Source: a virus | Virus record (IMG/VR): IMGVR_UViG_3300002835_001160 | Coordinates: 1-22,880 of that record | Length of the DNA stretch: 22,880 nucleotides | Direction: 5' to 3' (one strand) | Shown: piece by piece, positions 14,977 to 22,164 of the stretch | Layout: every line of letters starts with the position of its first letter | How positions within the stretch are numbered: the stretch's first letter is position 1 | Program-made: the position numbers and the translations under genes | Notes under the pieces: generated by a model | The model's database searches: none | Seen by the model: the letters and a program-made list of their open reading frames with translations, nothing else | What the model was told of the DNA's origin: nothing

Positions 14977-16027
14977 AGTCGGCATTTACGCTCTGGCACA
15001 AAACGAGGCAAAGCACGCCGCCGCGTGGGCGGAATCATGTGCGGATGCCGATGTGCGGGTAGTGACCGACACGGGCTCGACCGACGGCACGCAGGGTATC
15101 CTCGTGCAACAGGGTGTGACGGTGTGCAACGGGTACGTCTGCCCGTGGCGTTGGGACGACGCCCACAACCTGAGCCTCAACCACCTGCCGCCCGACATCG
15201 ACATCGCCATCCGGCTGGATCTGGACGAGCGAATCCTGCCCGGCTGGCGGGAGGCTGTCGAAAGAGCGTGGACGGGCGATGTGAACAACCTCCGCTACCG
15301 CTACGCCTGGTCGCTCAAGCCAGACGGGTCTCCGGGTCTGGTCTTCTACTGCGACCGGGTGCATGCCAGGCATGGCTTTCGGTGGGCGCAGGCAACGCAC
15401 GAGGGGCTGATGTGCTGGACGGGAGACAAAGTGCAGGCAATCGCCGAGGGGCTTGAGGTCCACCACCACCGCGAGCCCGGCAAGGTCCACAAATCCGACC
15501 TGACGCTATTGCGGGTGGCGGTTCGAGAGGCACCAGGAGACGCTCGTGCCCAGTGGTATCTGGCACGTGAGATGAGCTACGCCGGGCTGCCCGAAGCCGC
15601 TGCGGAGTTCTTGGCGTATCTCAAGATGCCAGGCGGGCAGGCGACGGAGCGTGCCTACGCCCGCCGGTATCTCTATCTTGTGACGCAGGACGAGCGGCAG
15701 CTGCACCAGGCGACCGAGGAATGCCCCGGAGAGCCTGACGCTTGGGAGGCGTTGTCGCTGGCCCGCTACCGCCAGCAGCGGTGGCAGGAGTGCTACGAGT
15801 TCGCCACGCGAGCTATAGAGGCAGGCGACCCCGGCACCCATGCCACAGACCCTGATGCCAAAGGCCGGGCGTATGACCTCGCCAGCGTCTCTGCGTGGGA
15901 GCTAGGCAAACGTCCCGAAGCCCTCACGTTGGCACGGCAGGCGGCGACAATGCTGCCGGCGGACGTTCGCATACGGCAAAACGTCGCCGCCATGGAGCGA
16001 CATACCGATGGCTTCGTATCTGCGTGA
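14969..16027 (+). CDS. family 2 glycosyltransferase with TPR-like C-terminal region
   Basis: A 352-residue protein. Residues 1-180 form a GT-A domain: YALAQNEAKHAAAW (7-20), VVTDTGSTDGTQGI (31-44) and the acidic LDLDER (83-88) where the metal and sugar donor bind, then HGFRWAQATHEGL and the sugar-site histidines in LEVHHHREPGK. Residues about 185-345 are helical pairs of TPR type (APGDARAQWYLAREMSYAGL, EPDAWEALSLARYRQQRW, SVSAWELGKRPEALTLARQA). GT2-TPR proteins include SunS-like enzymes that glycosylate peptides, where the TPR part holds the protein acceptor. That makes a protein substrate plausible here. It overlaps the neighbours by 8 and 20 bases. Confidence 0.8.
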   Translation: MPKVGIYALAQNEAKHAAAWAESCADADVRVVTDTGSTDGTQGILVQQGVTVCNGYVCPWRWDDAHNLSLNHLPPDIDIAIRLDLDERILPGWREAVERAWTGDVNNLRYRYAWSLKPDGSPGLVFYCDRVHARHGFRWAQATHEGLMCWTGDKVQAIAEGLEVHHHREPGKVHKSDLTLLRVAVREAPGDARAQWYLAREMSYAGLPEAAAEFLAYLKMPGGQATERAYARRYLYLVTQDERQLHQATEECPGEPDAWEALSLARYRQQRWQECYEFATRAIEAGDPGTHATDPDAKGRAYDLASVSAWELGKRPEALTLARQAATMLPADVRIRQNVAAMERHTDGFVSA

Positions 16028-16475
16028 GATCGCCCAAGGCGTAGCCGATGGCCTGGACGCCGCCACGTTCGCCTCTGTGGCCACGCAGCCTACGGTGGAG
16101 CGTCGCAACTGGGCTCGGGTCGATGCGGCTGACATGGCCGATCCGGTGGTGTTTGTGACGCCCGGCCAGGCCGACACACAACGCATCAGCCGGGGCGTGA
16201 CGCAGGTCGACTACCAGGTACTCGTCTACATCGGCCGGCGTGTGGAGACTGAGGCAGACGCCGACGACATGCTGGATCTCGCCGACGAGATCCTGCTGTA
16301 TGTCCGGGCGCACTCATGGGGCGAGCAGGTGCAGTTTCCAGAAGACGTCACAAGCCCGCAGACGGTGTCGATTGCAATCAACCCTGACGACGCCCTGAAT
16401 GAGCGTAACGTGTGGCGGGCTGTCATCACGGCGAGCTACCGGGTGTTTCAGGCGGACGAACTGCCGGAGGCGTAG
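16008..16475 (+). CDS. tail terminator / gpU-like tail completion protein
   Basis: A 155-residue protein with the feel of the minor tail protein U family: an N-terminal helix (LREIAQGVADGLDAA), strands VVFVTPGQADTQRISRGV and VDYQVLVYIGRRV, a helix of acidic residues (ADADDMLDLADEILLYV), then beta strands ending in ITASYRVFQADELPEA. Such proteins cap the finished tail tube and bind the head connector. It is the first structural gene after the sugar island, so the usual order head closure, neck, tail terminator is interrupted only by that island. The family call is by layout and position. Confidence 0.6.
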   Translation: MASYLREIAQGVADGLDAATFASVATQPTVERRNWARVDAADMADPVVFVTPGQADTQRISRGVTQVDYQVLVYIGRRVETEADADDMLDLADEILLYVRAHSWGEQVQFPEDVTSPQTVSIAINPDDALNERNVWRAVITASYRVFQADELPEA

Positions 16476-17119
16476 TGGCACGCTTCAAGGGCAAGACCAA
16501 GTTCAACTGGGACAAGCCGGGGCTCAAGCGGCTCGTCGGCGAAGCAGCCGCCAAGGCACTGCAAAACGCCGGCATGGACTGCCGCAGGTCGGTGCAGCGG
16601 CAGATGGTTGGCAGCTCGACTCCCAGCGGTCGCCGGCCGCGAAAGAATCCGGTCTTTCGGCAGTACGGCACGAAGGACGGCATTCCGCTGGTTGGGGCTA
16701 TCTACCGCGTCGCCAGGGAAGACAAAGTTTCGTCATGGGCGCCGATGGCGTTCCTGCGAAACGACATACAAACGGATTACGACAACACCACCAAGTCAGT
16801 GGTCATCGGCCCGTCAAAAGAGCCGTGGATCAACCAGTTGCATGAGTTCGGCGGCACGGTACATGTGTACGTCAACCACGGCCAGTACCCGTCGAAGACG
16901 TTCAGACGCCGCAAGCTGCCACGAAGTCTGCAGGGGAAAAACGGTGCGTACGTGGGCATGCTGTCCAACGTGCCGTACGGGACAAACAGCACGTACATCG
17001 GCACCCGCAGCGTCAACGGGCGCGGCTACATGGAGATCGGGCTGCAAGCCATGATCCACCGCATTCCGAGACAGTTTCAGGACACCATCCGCAGCAGCGG
17101 TGGAAGTCTCGGACGCTGA
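16475..17119 (+). CDS. HK97 gp10 / gpZ-like neck or tail-completion protein
   Basis: The start taken is GTG at 16475 overlapping the previous TAG, giving 214 residues; an earlier in-frame ATG at 16412 would extend into the tail terminator gene. The protein begins with a very basic stretch (RFKGKTKFNWDKPGLKRL), then an Ala-rich helix, a loop with STPSGRRPRKNPVFR, and a strand set KSVVIGPSKEPWINQLHEFGG (about 108-128) that is a hallmark of gp10/gpZ-like proteins, which join connector and tail. The C terminus has a basic, Gly/Arg-rich middle (SKTFRRRKLPR) and a final helix. The stop codon lies inside copy B of the bipartite motif. Confidence 0.55.
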   Translation: MARFKGKTKFNWDKPGLKRLVGEAAAKALQNAGMDCRRSVQRQMVGSSTPSGRRPRKNPVFRQYGTKDGIPLVGAIYRVAREDKVSSWAPMAFLRNDIQTDYDNTTKSVVIGPSKEPWINQLHEFGGTVHVYVNHGQYPSKTFRRRKLPRSLQGKNGAYVGMLSNVPYGTNSTYIGTRSVNGRGYMEIGLQAMIHRIPRQFQDTIRSSGGSLGR

Positions 17120-17162
17120 CGCCACACCCCCTCAAGGAACGCTGTTGGCAGTCGTAGTTTGG
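17116..17162 (+). promoter_or_regulatory. copy B of the bipartite intergenic motif (possible late promoter)
   Basis: CTGACGCCACACCCCCTC at 17116-17133, a 19-base gap, then CGTAGTTT at 17153-17160, identical in both blocks and spacing to 2541-2585. As at copy A, it overlaps the stop codon of the gene before it. It lies 30 bases before the first tail-tube-like gene, which here has a strong ribosome binding site (GGAGG at 17176-17180). Confidence 0.45.
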
Positions 17163-17190
17163 CGACATCCCCCCCGGAGGATCGCCAGAC

Positions 17191-17517
17191 ATGCCTTTTA
17201 CCATCGTGCTCGGCAAAGACGTCACCATCTCTGGTGTCGCAAATGCCCGCAGCGTCACCGTCTCGTCCAGTGCGTCGGAAATCGACGTCACCAAGTTCGG
17301 CGACACGGCTCGGAAGTTTCGCCGAGGCTTGATTGAGCAGACCGTCGAGGTCGAGTGCATCGATTCCCCCGGCGTGTCTGCCGGCGGCACGTTCACTCTC
17401 GGCGGCACCGAGACCGGCGATGTGACGTACGTCGTCACGAGCGTCGCCCAAGACCAGCCGCTCGACGACATCATCACTTTCTCCGTTTCTGCCCGCCGCG
17501 TCACCGGCCCAGCCTAA
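17191..17517 (+). CDS. tail-tube-like protein A
   Basis: A 108-residue beta-rich protein, first of three tandem paralogues. It opens with FTIVLGKDVTISGV, has FRRGLIEQTVEVECID in the middle and closes with VTSVAQDQPLDDIITFSVSARRV. The same three pieces, in the same order, recur in the gene at 17842. The pattern of strands and a central loop resembles small tail-tube proteins. It follows the bipartite motif and a strong ribosome binding site, which suggests heavy expression, as needed for a major tail protein. Confidence 0.6.
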   Translation: MPFTIVLGKDVTISGVANARSVTVSSSASEIDVTKFGDTARKFRRGLIEQTVEVECIDSPGVSAGGTFTLGGTETGDVTYVVTSVAQDQPLDDIITFSVSARRVTGPA

Positions 17518-17535
17518 CCAGGAGCAACACGACAC

Positions 17536-17838
17536 ATGGCGATTACGCTCGGCCGCAACGCGGCCACCGCGCCTCCGGTCGGAGGCAACATCATCTCGGC
17601 CGTCTATACCTCCGAGTGCGACACGATTGACATTTCCGACCGCACCACGGGCCAGTACCGCGCGACCGCGGCCGGGTTCACCACGAATATGTGGGAGATC
17701 GAGTGTCACGATCCCGCCAACCTCATGACGGAACTCGGCACGGTTGAGACGTCTGGATGGCAGGTCATGTCGGTCACGGAAAACATCACGCTCGACGGTG
17801 CCGTCACGTATCAGGTGACGCTCAAGGAAGTGTCGTAG
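17536..17838 (+). CDS. tail-tube-like protein B
   Basis: A 100-residue beta-rich protein, second of the tandem set. It begins AITLGRNAATAPP, nearly the same as the start of the third, and closes with SVTENITLDGAVTYQVTLKEVS, matching in place the VTSVAQDQPLDD or VTNVTNNQPLDD ends of its neighbours. It has a ribosome binding site (AGGAG at 17519-17523). It is the most divergent of the three: the middle strand reads NMWEIECHDP, still keeping the E-x-E/E-C acidic pattern. It may be a tube variant or a partner ring. Confidence 0.55.
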   Translation: MAITLGRNAATAPPVGGNIISAVYTSECDTIDISDRTTGQYRATAAGFTTNMWEIECHDPANLMTELGTVETSGWQVMSVTENITLDGAVTYQVTLKEVS

Positions 17839-17841
17839 TGC

Positions 17842-18192
17842 ATGGCCACCATCACGCTGGGACGCAATTGCACTCTCACGGCCGGGGATCACTCGGCCGG
17901 CGTCCGTAACGTGACGGCCACCGAGACGACGCAAGAAATCGAGGTGCGGCCATACGGCTCACGCGAGATCCATTCGTACACCACGGGCTACAGCGTCGAG
18001 GTGCAGGTCGAGACGATTGACGGCGATTTCGTGGATGCGGCGGTGACAGCGTGCGAGGCAGGTGATGAGGTGGAAGTAAGCGGCACCGGTTTCGCGTTCA
18101 CGGGCGTGGTGACAAACGTGACGAACAACCAGCCGCTCGATGACGTGTGTTCGTACACGATCACGTTCAAGAAAACGGGGAGCTACAGGTGA
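17842..18192 (+). CDS. tail-tube-like protein C
   Basis: A 116-residue beta-rich protein, third in the set. It opens with ATITLGRNCTLTAGD, has TGYSVEVQVETIDGDF in the middle and closes with VTNVTNNQPLDDVCSYTITFKK, close to the first copy. The spacing is very tight: the ATG begins 3 bases after the stop of copy B, and its own stop overlaps the next GTG. No strong ribosome binding site is seen, so translation is probably coupled to copy B. Confidence 0.58.
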   Translation: MATITLGRNCTLTAGDHSAGVRNVTATETTQEIEVRPYGSREIHSYTTGYSVEVQVETIDGDFVDAAVTACEAGDEVEVSGTGFAFTGVVTNVTNNQPLDDVCSYTITFKKTGSYR

Positions 18193-18728
18193 GAGAGTTC
18201 CGAGACGATCAGGGTAGGCCGTGGCAGGTGGCGTTGACTGTCGCAGCAGCCATGAGGGTGAAGGATGCAGTCACGGTGGAAGTCGACGGCGAGAAAAAGC
18301 CGTTTGACCTGGTCGACGTTGCCAGCATCTCGCAGACGATGCAGGTGCTGCGTGGGCAATACACCACGATTGCAGAGACGCTCTACGCCATCCTGCAGCG
18401 GCAAGTCGCCGACAAGAAGCTGACCAAGGAGGATTTCCTTGACGGCCTGCGTGGCGATGCACTCGACGCTGCGGCGAAGGTACTTGAGCAGGAGCTAGTC
18501 GATTTTTTCCCGCTCCGGCTGCGACGAATGGTCGGCCTGCTCGCAGCCAAGATGGACGAGGCAACGACGGAACTGCTGCAACGGGCCGAGGAAGCGATGG
18601 CAGCGGCGACGACGAGCGACCTGCTTGCTCAGTCTGGAATGCCATCTGGGCAGCCGCAGGCATCATCGGCGTCTACCCAGGAGAGTGGACCTTCCGACAA
18701 CTCGCCGCAGCCCGCGATGGCCGCTTAG
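18189..18728 (+). CDS. tail assembly chaperone, gpG-like
   Basis: A 179-residue protein starting at GTG 18189 in a GTGA overlap; an earlier in-frame ATG at 18147 would overlap the tail-tube gene. It sits between tail tube and tape measure, the place of lambda gpG. The N-terminal half is a small beta/alpha domain (REFRDDQGRPWQVALTVAAA, then VDGEKKPFDLVDVAS), followed by helices to about residue 148 (ATTELLQRAEEAMAAATTSDLL). The last 30 residues (from GMPSGQPQASSASTQ) are low-complexity and look as though the true message has moved to another frame. gpG coats the tape measure during tail assembly and helps set tail length. Confidence 0.65.
   Translation: MREFRDDQGRPWQVALTVAAAMRVKDAVTVEVDGEKKPFDLVDVASISQTMQVLRGQYTTIAETLYAILQRQVADKKLTKEDFLDGLRGDALDAAAKVLEQELVDFFPLRLRRMVGLLAAKMDEATTELLQRAEEAMAAATTSDLLAQSGMPSGQPQASSASTQESGPSDNSPQPAMAA
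18503..18509 (+). other. candidate slippery heptamer for -1 frameshift
   Basis: T TTT TTC at 18503-18509 fits the X XXY YYZ rule in the gpG-like frame (GAT TTT TTC). It is the only canonical heptamer I found in the second half of that gene. A -1 shift here enters a frame open to TGA at 18896. Codon use suggests the visible switch of coding frame is later, near 18617-18635, so the actual site is unsettled. Confidence 0.4.
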
Positions 18729-18898
18729 AGGCGGACTGGTGGCACACCAGCAACTTGATGGCCCAGTTCTATAACGCAAACAAACCCAAAGAGAAGCCGA
18801 CGGTCGACGCCTACAAGTTTCACCCTTACGCGAAGAAACCACGGCCCAAGGCCAGGCAGGCGACGCCGGAAGACCTAAAGAGATTATTCGGAGGCTGA
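18509..18898 (+). CDS. gpGT-type extension of the tail chaperone, -1 frame
   Basis: In the -1 frame relative to the gpG-like gene, the sequence is open to TGA at 18896-18898. From about 18635 it reads WNAIWAAAGIIGVYPGEWTF, then RQLAAARDGRLEADWWHTSN, then LMAQFYNANKP and FHPYAKKP, a clear protein-like pattern matching the T half of tail chaperones (Trp-rich, with a helix holding W-x-x-T-S and a final F-H-P). Codon third positions here are mostly G or C, as in real genes. No standard start codon precedes it until TTG 18752 or ATG 18755, so expression most likely needs a frameshift. If made by slipping at 18503-18509, the total product would be 236 residues. It stops 3 bases before the tape measure ATG. 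The T part in lambda recruits tail-tube subunits to the gpG-coated tape measure. Confidence 0.65.
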   Translation, partial: PAPAATNGRPARSQDGRGNDGTAATGRGSDGSGDDERPACSVWNAIWAAAGIIGVYPGEWTFRQLAAARDGRLEADWWHTSNLMAQFYNANKPKEKPTVDAYKFHPYAKKPRPKARQATPEDLKRLFGG

Positions 18899-18901
18899 CA
18901 A

Positions 18902-21286
18902 ATGGCATCTGCCGGCGGCATCCGAATGGGCAAGGTCTTCGTCGAGATCGGCGCAGACTCCGCGAAATTCTTTGCCGAAGTCAACCGCATCAACAAGCAG
19001 GTTGGCAAGATCGGCGCGTCGATGTCGAAGTTCGGCACTCAGATGATGGGAATGGGTGCCCTCATCGGGGCGCCCGTCGGCTTGGCGGTGCGGCAGTTCG
19101 CCAAGTTTGACGACGCCATCCGAGCGACGGCCGCCGTAACAGGCTCGCTCGGGCCGCAGGGTGCCGCAGCGTTCGCCATGCTGAACGACAAGGCACGCGA
19201 GCTCGGCGCCACAACCAGCTTTACGGCGGTTGAGGTCGCCAACCTGATGACGGAACTCGGGCGTGCTGGCTTCAAGCCGGACGAGATCAACGCCATGACC
19301 GGGGCGGTGCTCGACCTGGCACGGGCCACGGGCACTGACGCGACGCGATCTGCCGGCATCATGGCGGCCACATTGCGTCAGTTCGGGCTGGGCGCCGAGG
19401 AGGCCGCCAGAGCTGCGGACGTCCTCACGTACACCGCCAACAACACCTTCAACACCGTTGACAGTCTCGGCGAATCGCTCAAGTACGCCGGTCCAGTCGC
19501 CAAGAGTCTCGGCATGTCGCTCGAGGACACGGCGGCGATTCTCGGCGTTCTTGGCAATGTCGGCATTCAAGGAAGCGAAGCCGGCACGGCGTTGCGGCGG
19601 TTGAGCGTGATTTCGGCAGGCACAGGCGAAAAGCTCAACAAGCTGTTTGGCATCGACAACATGGACGCCGCCGGCAACCTGAAGCCGCTCGTGCAGATTC
19701 TCGACGAAATCAACACTGCAACCACATCCATGCCGGTTGCTGAGCGAACGGCCAAGATGGCTCAGGCGTTCGGGCTGCTTGGCATCACGTCTGCCAACGT
19801 GCTGTCGCAGACCGCCGGAGGCGTGCGGAATCTTCGCGCTGGCTTAGACACAGCGGCCGGCACTGCCAACAACACTGCCAAGGCTATGGATGCCGGACTA
19901 GGTGGTGCATTGCGTATCATGCTGTCAGCCGTAGAGGGCACCGCCCTGGCGATCGGCGACGCACTGGCGCCATCATTGATGAACGCCGTGAACTTCATGG
20001 AGCGCGCATCAACTGCTGCAACGGCGTTCGTCAAGGCTAATGGCGATGTAGTGCTGTCGGTGGCGGCTGGAGTGCTCCAGTTCTCTGCGATGGGCGCCGC
20101 ACTGTTTGTCGTCGGCAAGGGGGTGGCGGCAGCCAGTGCTGTTTTCGGCACTTTGCTATCTGTCGCTGCGGGTGTCGCTGCTGCGTTCATGGGTGTCGTG
20201 ACGACACTTGCCGGAATCCTTGCAGCTACAGCGTCTGCCATAGTCGGTATCGTGTCCTACGGCGCGGCCAGCGTCGCGGCAGCCGTGGCGTCTGGTGCGG
20301 CATGGTTGCTCGCCAACAGCTTGATACTCGTGCAAATTGGTCTGCTTGGGCTGGCGGTTGCGGACCTGTTTCGCTACCTCGGCGGCGTAGAGCTTGTCTC
20401 TGATGGCATCGCAGGTCTTGCCGCAACCGGGCGAAATGCCATTGGCGTGCTGTCGCAAATCGGCGTCATTGGCCGCGAAGCGTTTGCGTCAATCTACGAA
20501 TCCATCATGGCAGGCAACCTCGAAGGCGCAATGTCTGTCGCATTGCGAGGCATGGAAGCCGCCTTCCGCACGTTCTCTGCCAATTTCATGAACATGGTCG
20601 ACGAGTGGGGCGCTAATCTCGTTAACGCCTTTGACTACTGGATCAGCAACATCCCATTTTTGCGTTTTGCGGCGTTCGACAAGTTTGAGTTCTCTCTGTT
20701 TGGCTCAAGCGAGAATGCGCAGACACCGGGCCAGCGTGCGGAAGAGCGATTGCGGAAGGTGCGTGAGAACACGCAAGAGCGAAATACTGGGCTGAAGGAC
20801 GCTAGCCAGCGGTTTCAGTCCGAGTTGGGCACGCAACGGACGAGAAACGTCCTGATGTCGCAGACAAACGACGTCATCGGTGGTGTCGAGGCAGCCAAGA
20901 CACTGGACGACCTTCGCTCAATCGCCGACGAGTTCTTCACGCTCAAATCCATGGGCGGCGTGTCTCCAGAGCAGGAGAAGCGATACATGGACGCCGCCAA
21001 TCAGGCGGCTGAAAAGCTGACGCCGACAGCAGTAGGCGAAGAGTCGCCAGCCGCCACAAAGAAGCCACAAGTCGAGAGCCCAGAAGAACGCGCCCAGAGG
21101 CTCGCCGAGGAGCGTATGGCTTTGCAGGACCAGATCTCTCGCCAAGCAGAGACCGTCGGCACGTTCTCTGCGCAGGCTGCGTCTGGCATGGGCTTTGGCG
21201 GCACAGTGTTTCAAGAGCAGCTAAAGGAACTCAAGGCGATCCGCAAGGAGCTTGAGGAAGACATCAAAGACGAGGTTTTAGCCTGA
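18902..21286 (+). CDS. phage tail tape measure protein
   Basis: A 794-residue protein with GGAGG at 18890-18894, seven bases before the ATG. The opening KVFVEIGADSAKFFAEVNRINKQ and the segment about 85-290 (SFTAVEVANLMTELGRAGFK, SLKYAGPVAKSLGMSLED, GIQGSEAGTALRRL) match the conserved TP901-type core. Residues about 383-490 are strongly hydrophobic with several Ala/Val/Gly-rich helices, the segment thought to help DNA cross the host membrane. The C-terminal 180 residues are charged helices and coiled coil, the probable chaperone-binding part. At the usual 0.15 nm per residue, the tail would be near 120 nm, an inference. No lysozyme or peptidase motif was seen. Confidence 0.92.
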   Translation: MASAGGIRMGKVFVEIGADSAKFFAEVNRINKQVGKIGASMSKFGTQMMGMGALIGAPVGLAVRQFAKFDDAIRATAAVTGSLGPQGAAAFAMLNDKARELGATTSFTAVEVANLMTELGRAGFKPDEINAMTGAVLDLARATGTDATRSAGIMAATLRQFGLGAEEAARAADVLTYTANNTFNTVDSLGESLKYAGPVAKSLGMSLEDTAAILGVLGNVGIQGSEAGTALRRLSVISAGTGEKLNKLFGIDNMDAAGNLKPLVQILDEINTATTSMPVAERTAKMAQAFGLLGITSANVLSQTAGGVRNLRAGLDTAAGTANNTAKAMDAGLGGALRIMLSAVEGTALAIGDALAPSLMNAVNFMERASTAATAFVKANGDVVLSVAAGVLQFSAMGAALFVVGKGVAAASAVFGTLLSVAAGVAAAFMGVVTTLAGILAATASAIVGIVSYGAASVAAAVASGAAWLLANSLILVQIGLLGLAVADLFRYLGGVELVSDGIAGLAATGRNAIGVLSQIGVIGREAFASIYESIMAGNLEGAMSVALRGMEAAFRTFSANFMNMVDEWGANLVNAFDYWISNIPFLRFAAFDKFEFSLFGSSENAQTPGQRAEERLRKVRENTQERNTGLKDASQRFQSELGTQRTRNVLMSQTNDVIGGVEAAKTLDDLRSIADEFFTLKSMGGVSPEQEKRYMDAANQAAEKLTPTAVGEESPAATKKPQVESPEERAQRLAEERMALQDQISRQAETVGTFSAQAASGMGFGGTVFQEQLKELKAIRKELEEDIKDEVLA

Positions 21287-22164
21287 TGCCCGTCACATTC
21301 GTCGAAGACAACGAGTCACGTTCCGCCACGATCGTCCGCAAGGGGCTGCGCGGCGACTCGACCTATACGAAGTCATGGAAGGCATTTGGCACGAGCGACG
21401 ACAGCGAACTGCACCTGGCGATCAACACGCAACTGTCACAGCTCTACGGCTGGCAGTATCCGAATCAGCCGGGCGCGCAGCTGTGGGTCGAGAGCTATAC
21501 CGTCAGCTACTTGGGCGACGAGGCGTGGCAGGTCACGGCCAATTACAAGAAGACTGGCATCGAGAACGACGAGCAGCGCGATCCGCTGAAGCGGGCGCGG
21601 CACTTTGACACGACCGGCGGCACGCAACACAAGACGCAGGCCGAGGACGAGATAGCTTACGGAACAAATCCCCCAAACCAGTACAAAGCCATCGGCGTGG
21701 ACGGTGACAGCGTCTCTGGCGTGGACATCGTCGCACCGGCGCTGCAGTGGACCGAGGAGTACGAGGTGCCGGCGAGCTACGTCACCGCCGGGTACATCAA
21801 GGAAGTCGCTCGCTTGACTGGCACCGTCAACAATGCGTCATTCCGCACGTTCGCCACTGGTGAGGTGCTGTTCGTCGGCTGCACCGGCTCTCAGGAGTGG
21901 GACGACCAGCGCGGCCACGGGCCGTGGAAGCTCTCATACAAGTTCGTTGCCAGTCCGAATGCAGGATCGGGGCAGACGCTGCCCGCAATCATCGTCGGCG
22001 GCATTTCAGGCATCGAAAAAAGGGGTCATGAGTACATGTGGGTGCGTTATGAGGCCGAGTCTGACAGCGCGTCAAAGACGCTTCTCAAGCGCCCGAAGTA
22101 CGTGTACGTCAACAAGGTCTACCGGGAAGCAAGCTTCTCCGGCCTCGGAATCGGGGTGGCCTGA
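21286..22164 (+). CDS. distal-tail or baseplate candidate, unrecognised
   Basis: A 292-residue protein right after the tape measure, where distal tail proteins usually lie. It has no motif I can name. Visible parts are: an N-terminal region with KGLRGDSTYTKSWKAFGTSD, an aromatic and acidic stretch WVESYTVSYLGDEAWQVTA, a middle with GVDIVAPALQWTEEYEVP, and a beta-rich end FATGEVLFVGCTGSQEWDDQ, RGHEYMWVRYEAESD, RPKYVYVNKVYREASF. The many alternating aromatic residues point to beta sheets. It starts in a TGATG overlap with the tape measure, ends in a TGATG overlap with the next gene, and is likely essential for tail-tip assembly, but this comes only from context. Confidence 0.55.
   Translation: MPVTFVEDNESRSATIVRKGLRGDSTYTKSWKAFGTSDDSELHLAINTQLSQLYGWQYPNQPGAQLWVESYTVSYLGDEAWQVTANYKKTGIENDEQRDPLKRARHFDTTGGTQHKTQAEDEIAYGTNPPNQYKAIGVDGDSVSGVDIVAPALQWTEEYEVPASYVTAGYIKEVARLTGTVNNASFRTFATGEVLFVGCTGSQEWDDQRGHGPWKLSYKFVASPNAGSGQTLPAIIVGGISGIEKRGHEYMWVRYEAESDSASKTLLKRPKYVYVNKVYREASFSGLGIGVA

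Noticed and set aside
12498-16027. The sugar genes as a separate mobile element
   Set aside because: No transposase, terminal inverted repeats or target duplications are visible, and gene overlaps at both ends argue for long-standing integration in the operon.
16412-16474. N-terminal extension of the gp10/gpZ-like gene
   Set aside because: It lies inside the tail terminator gene, and the GTG at 16475 overlapping its stop is the more natural start.
18426-18432. Strong internal Shine-Dalgarno-like AAGGAGG in the gpG-like gene
   Set aside because: No start codon follows at a useful distance, and it is about 70 bases before the slippery heptamer, too far to stimulate a frameshift.
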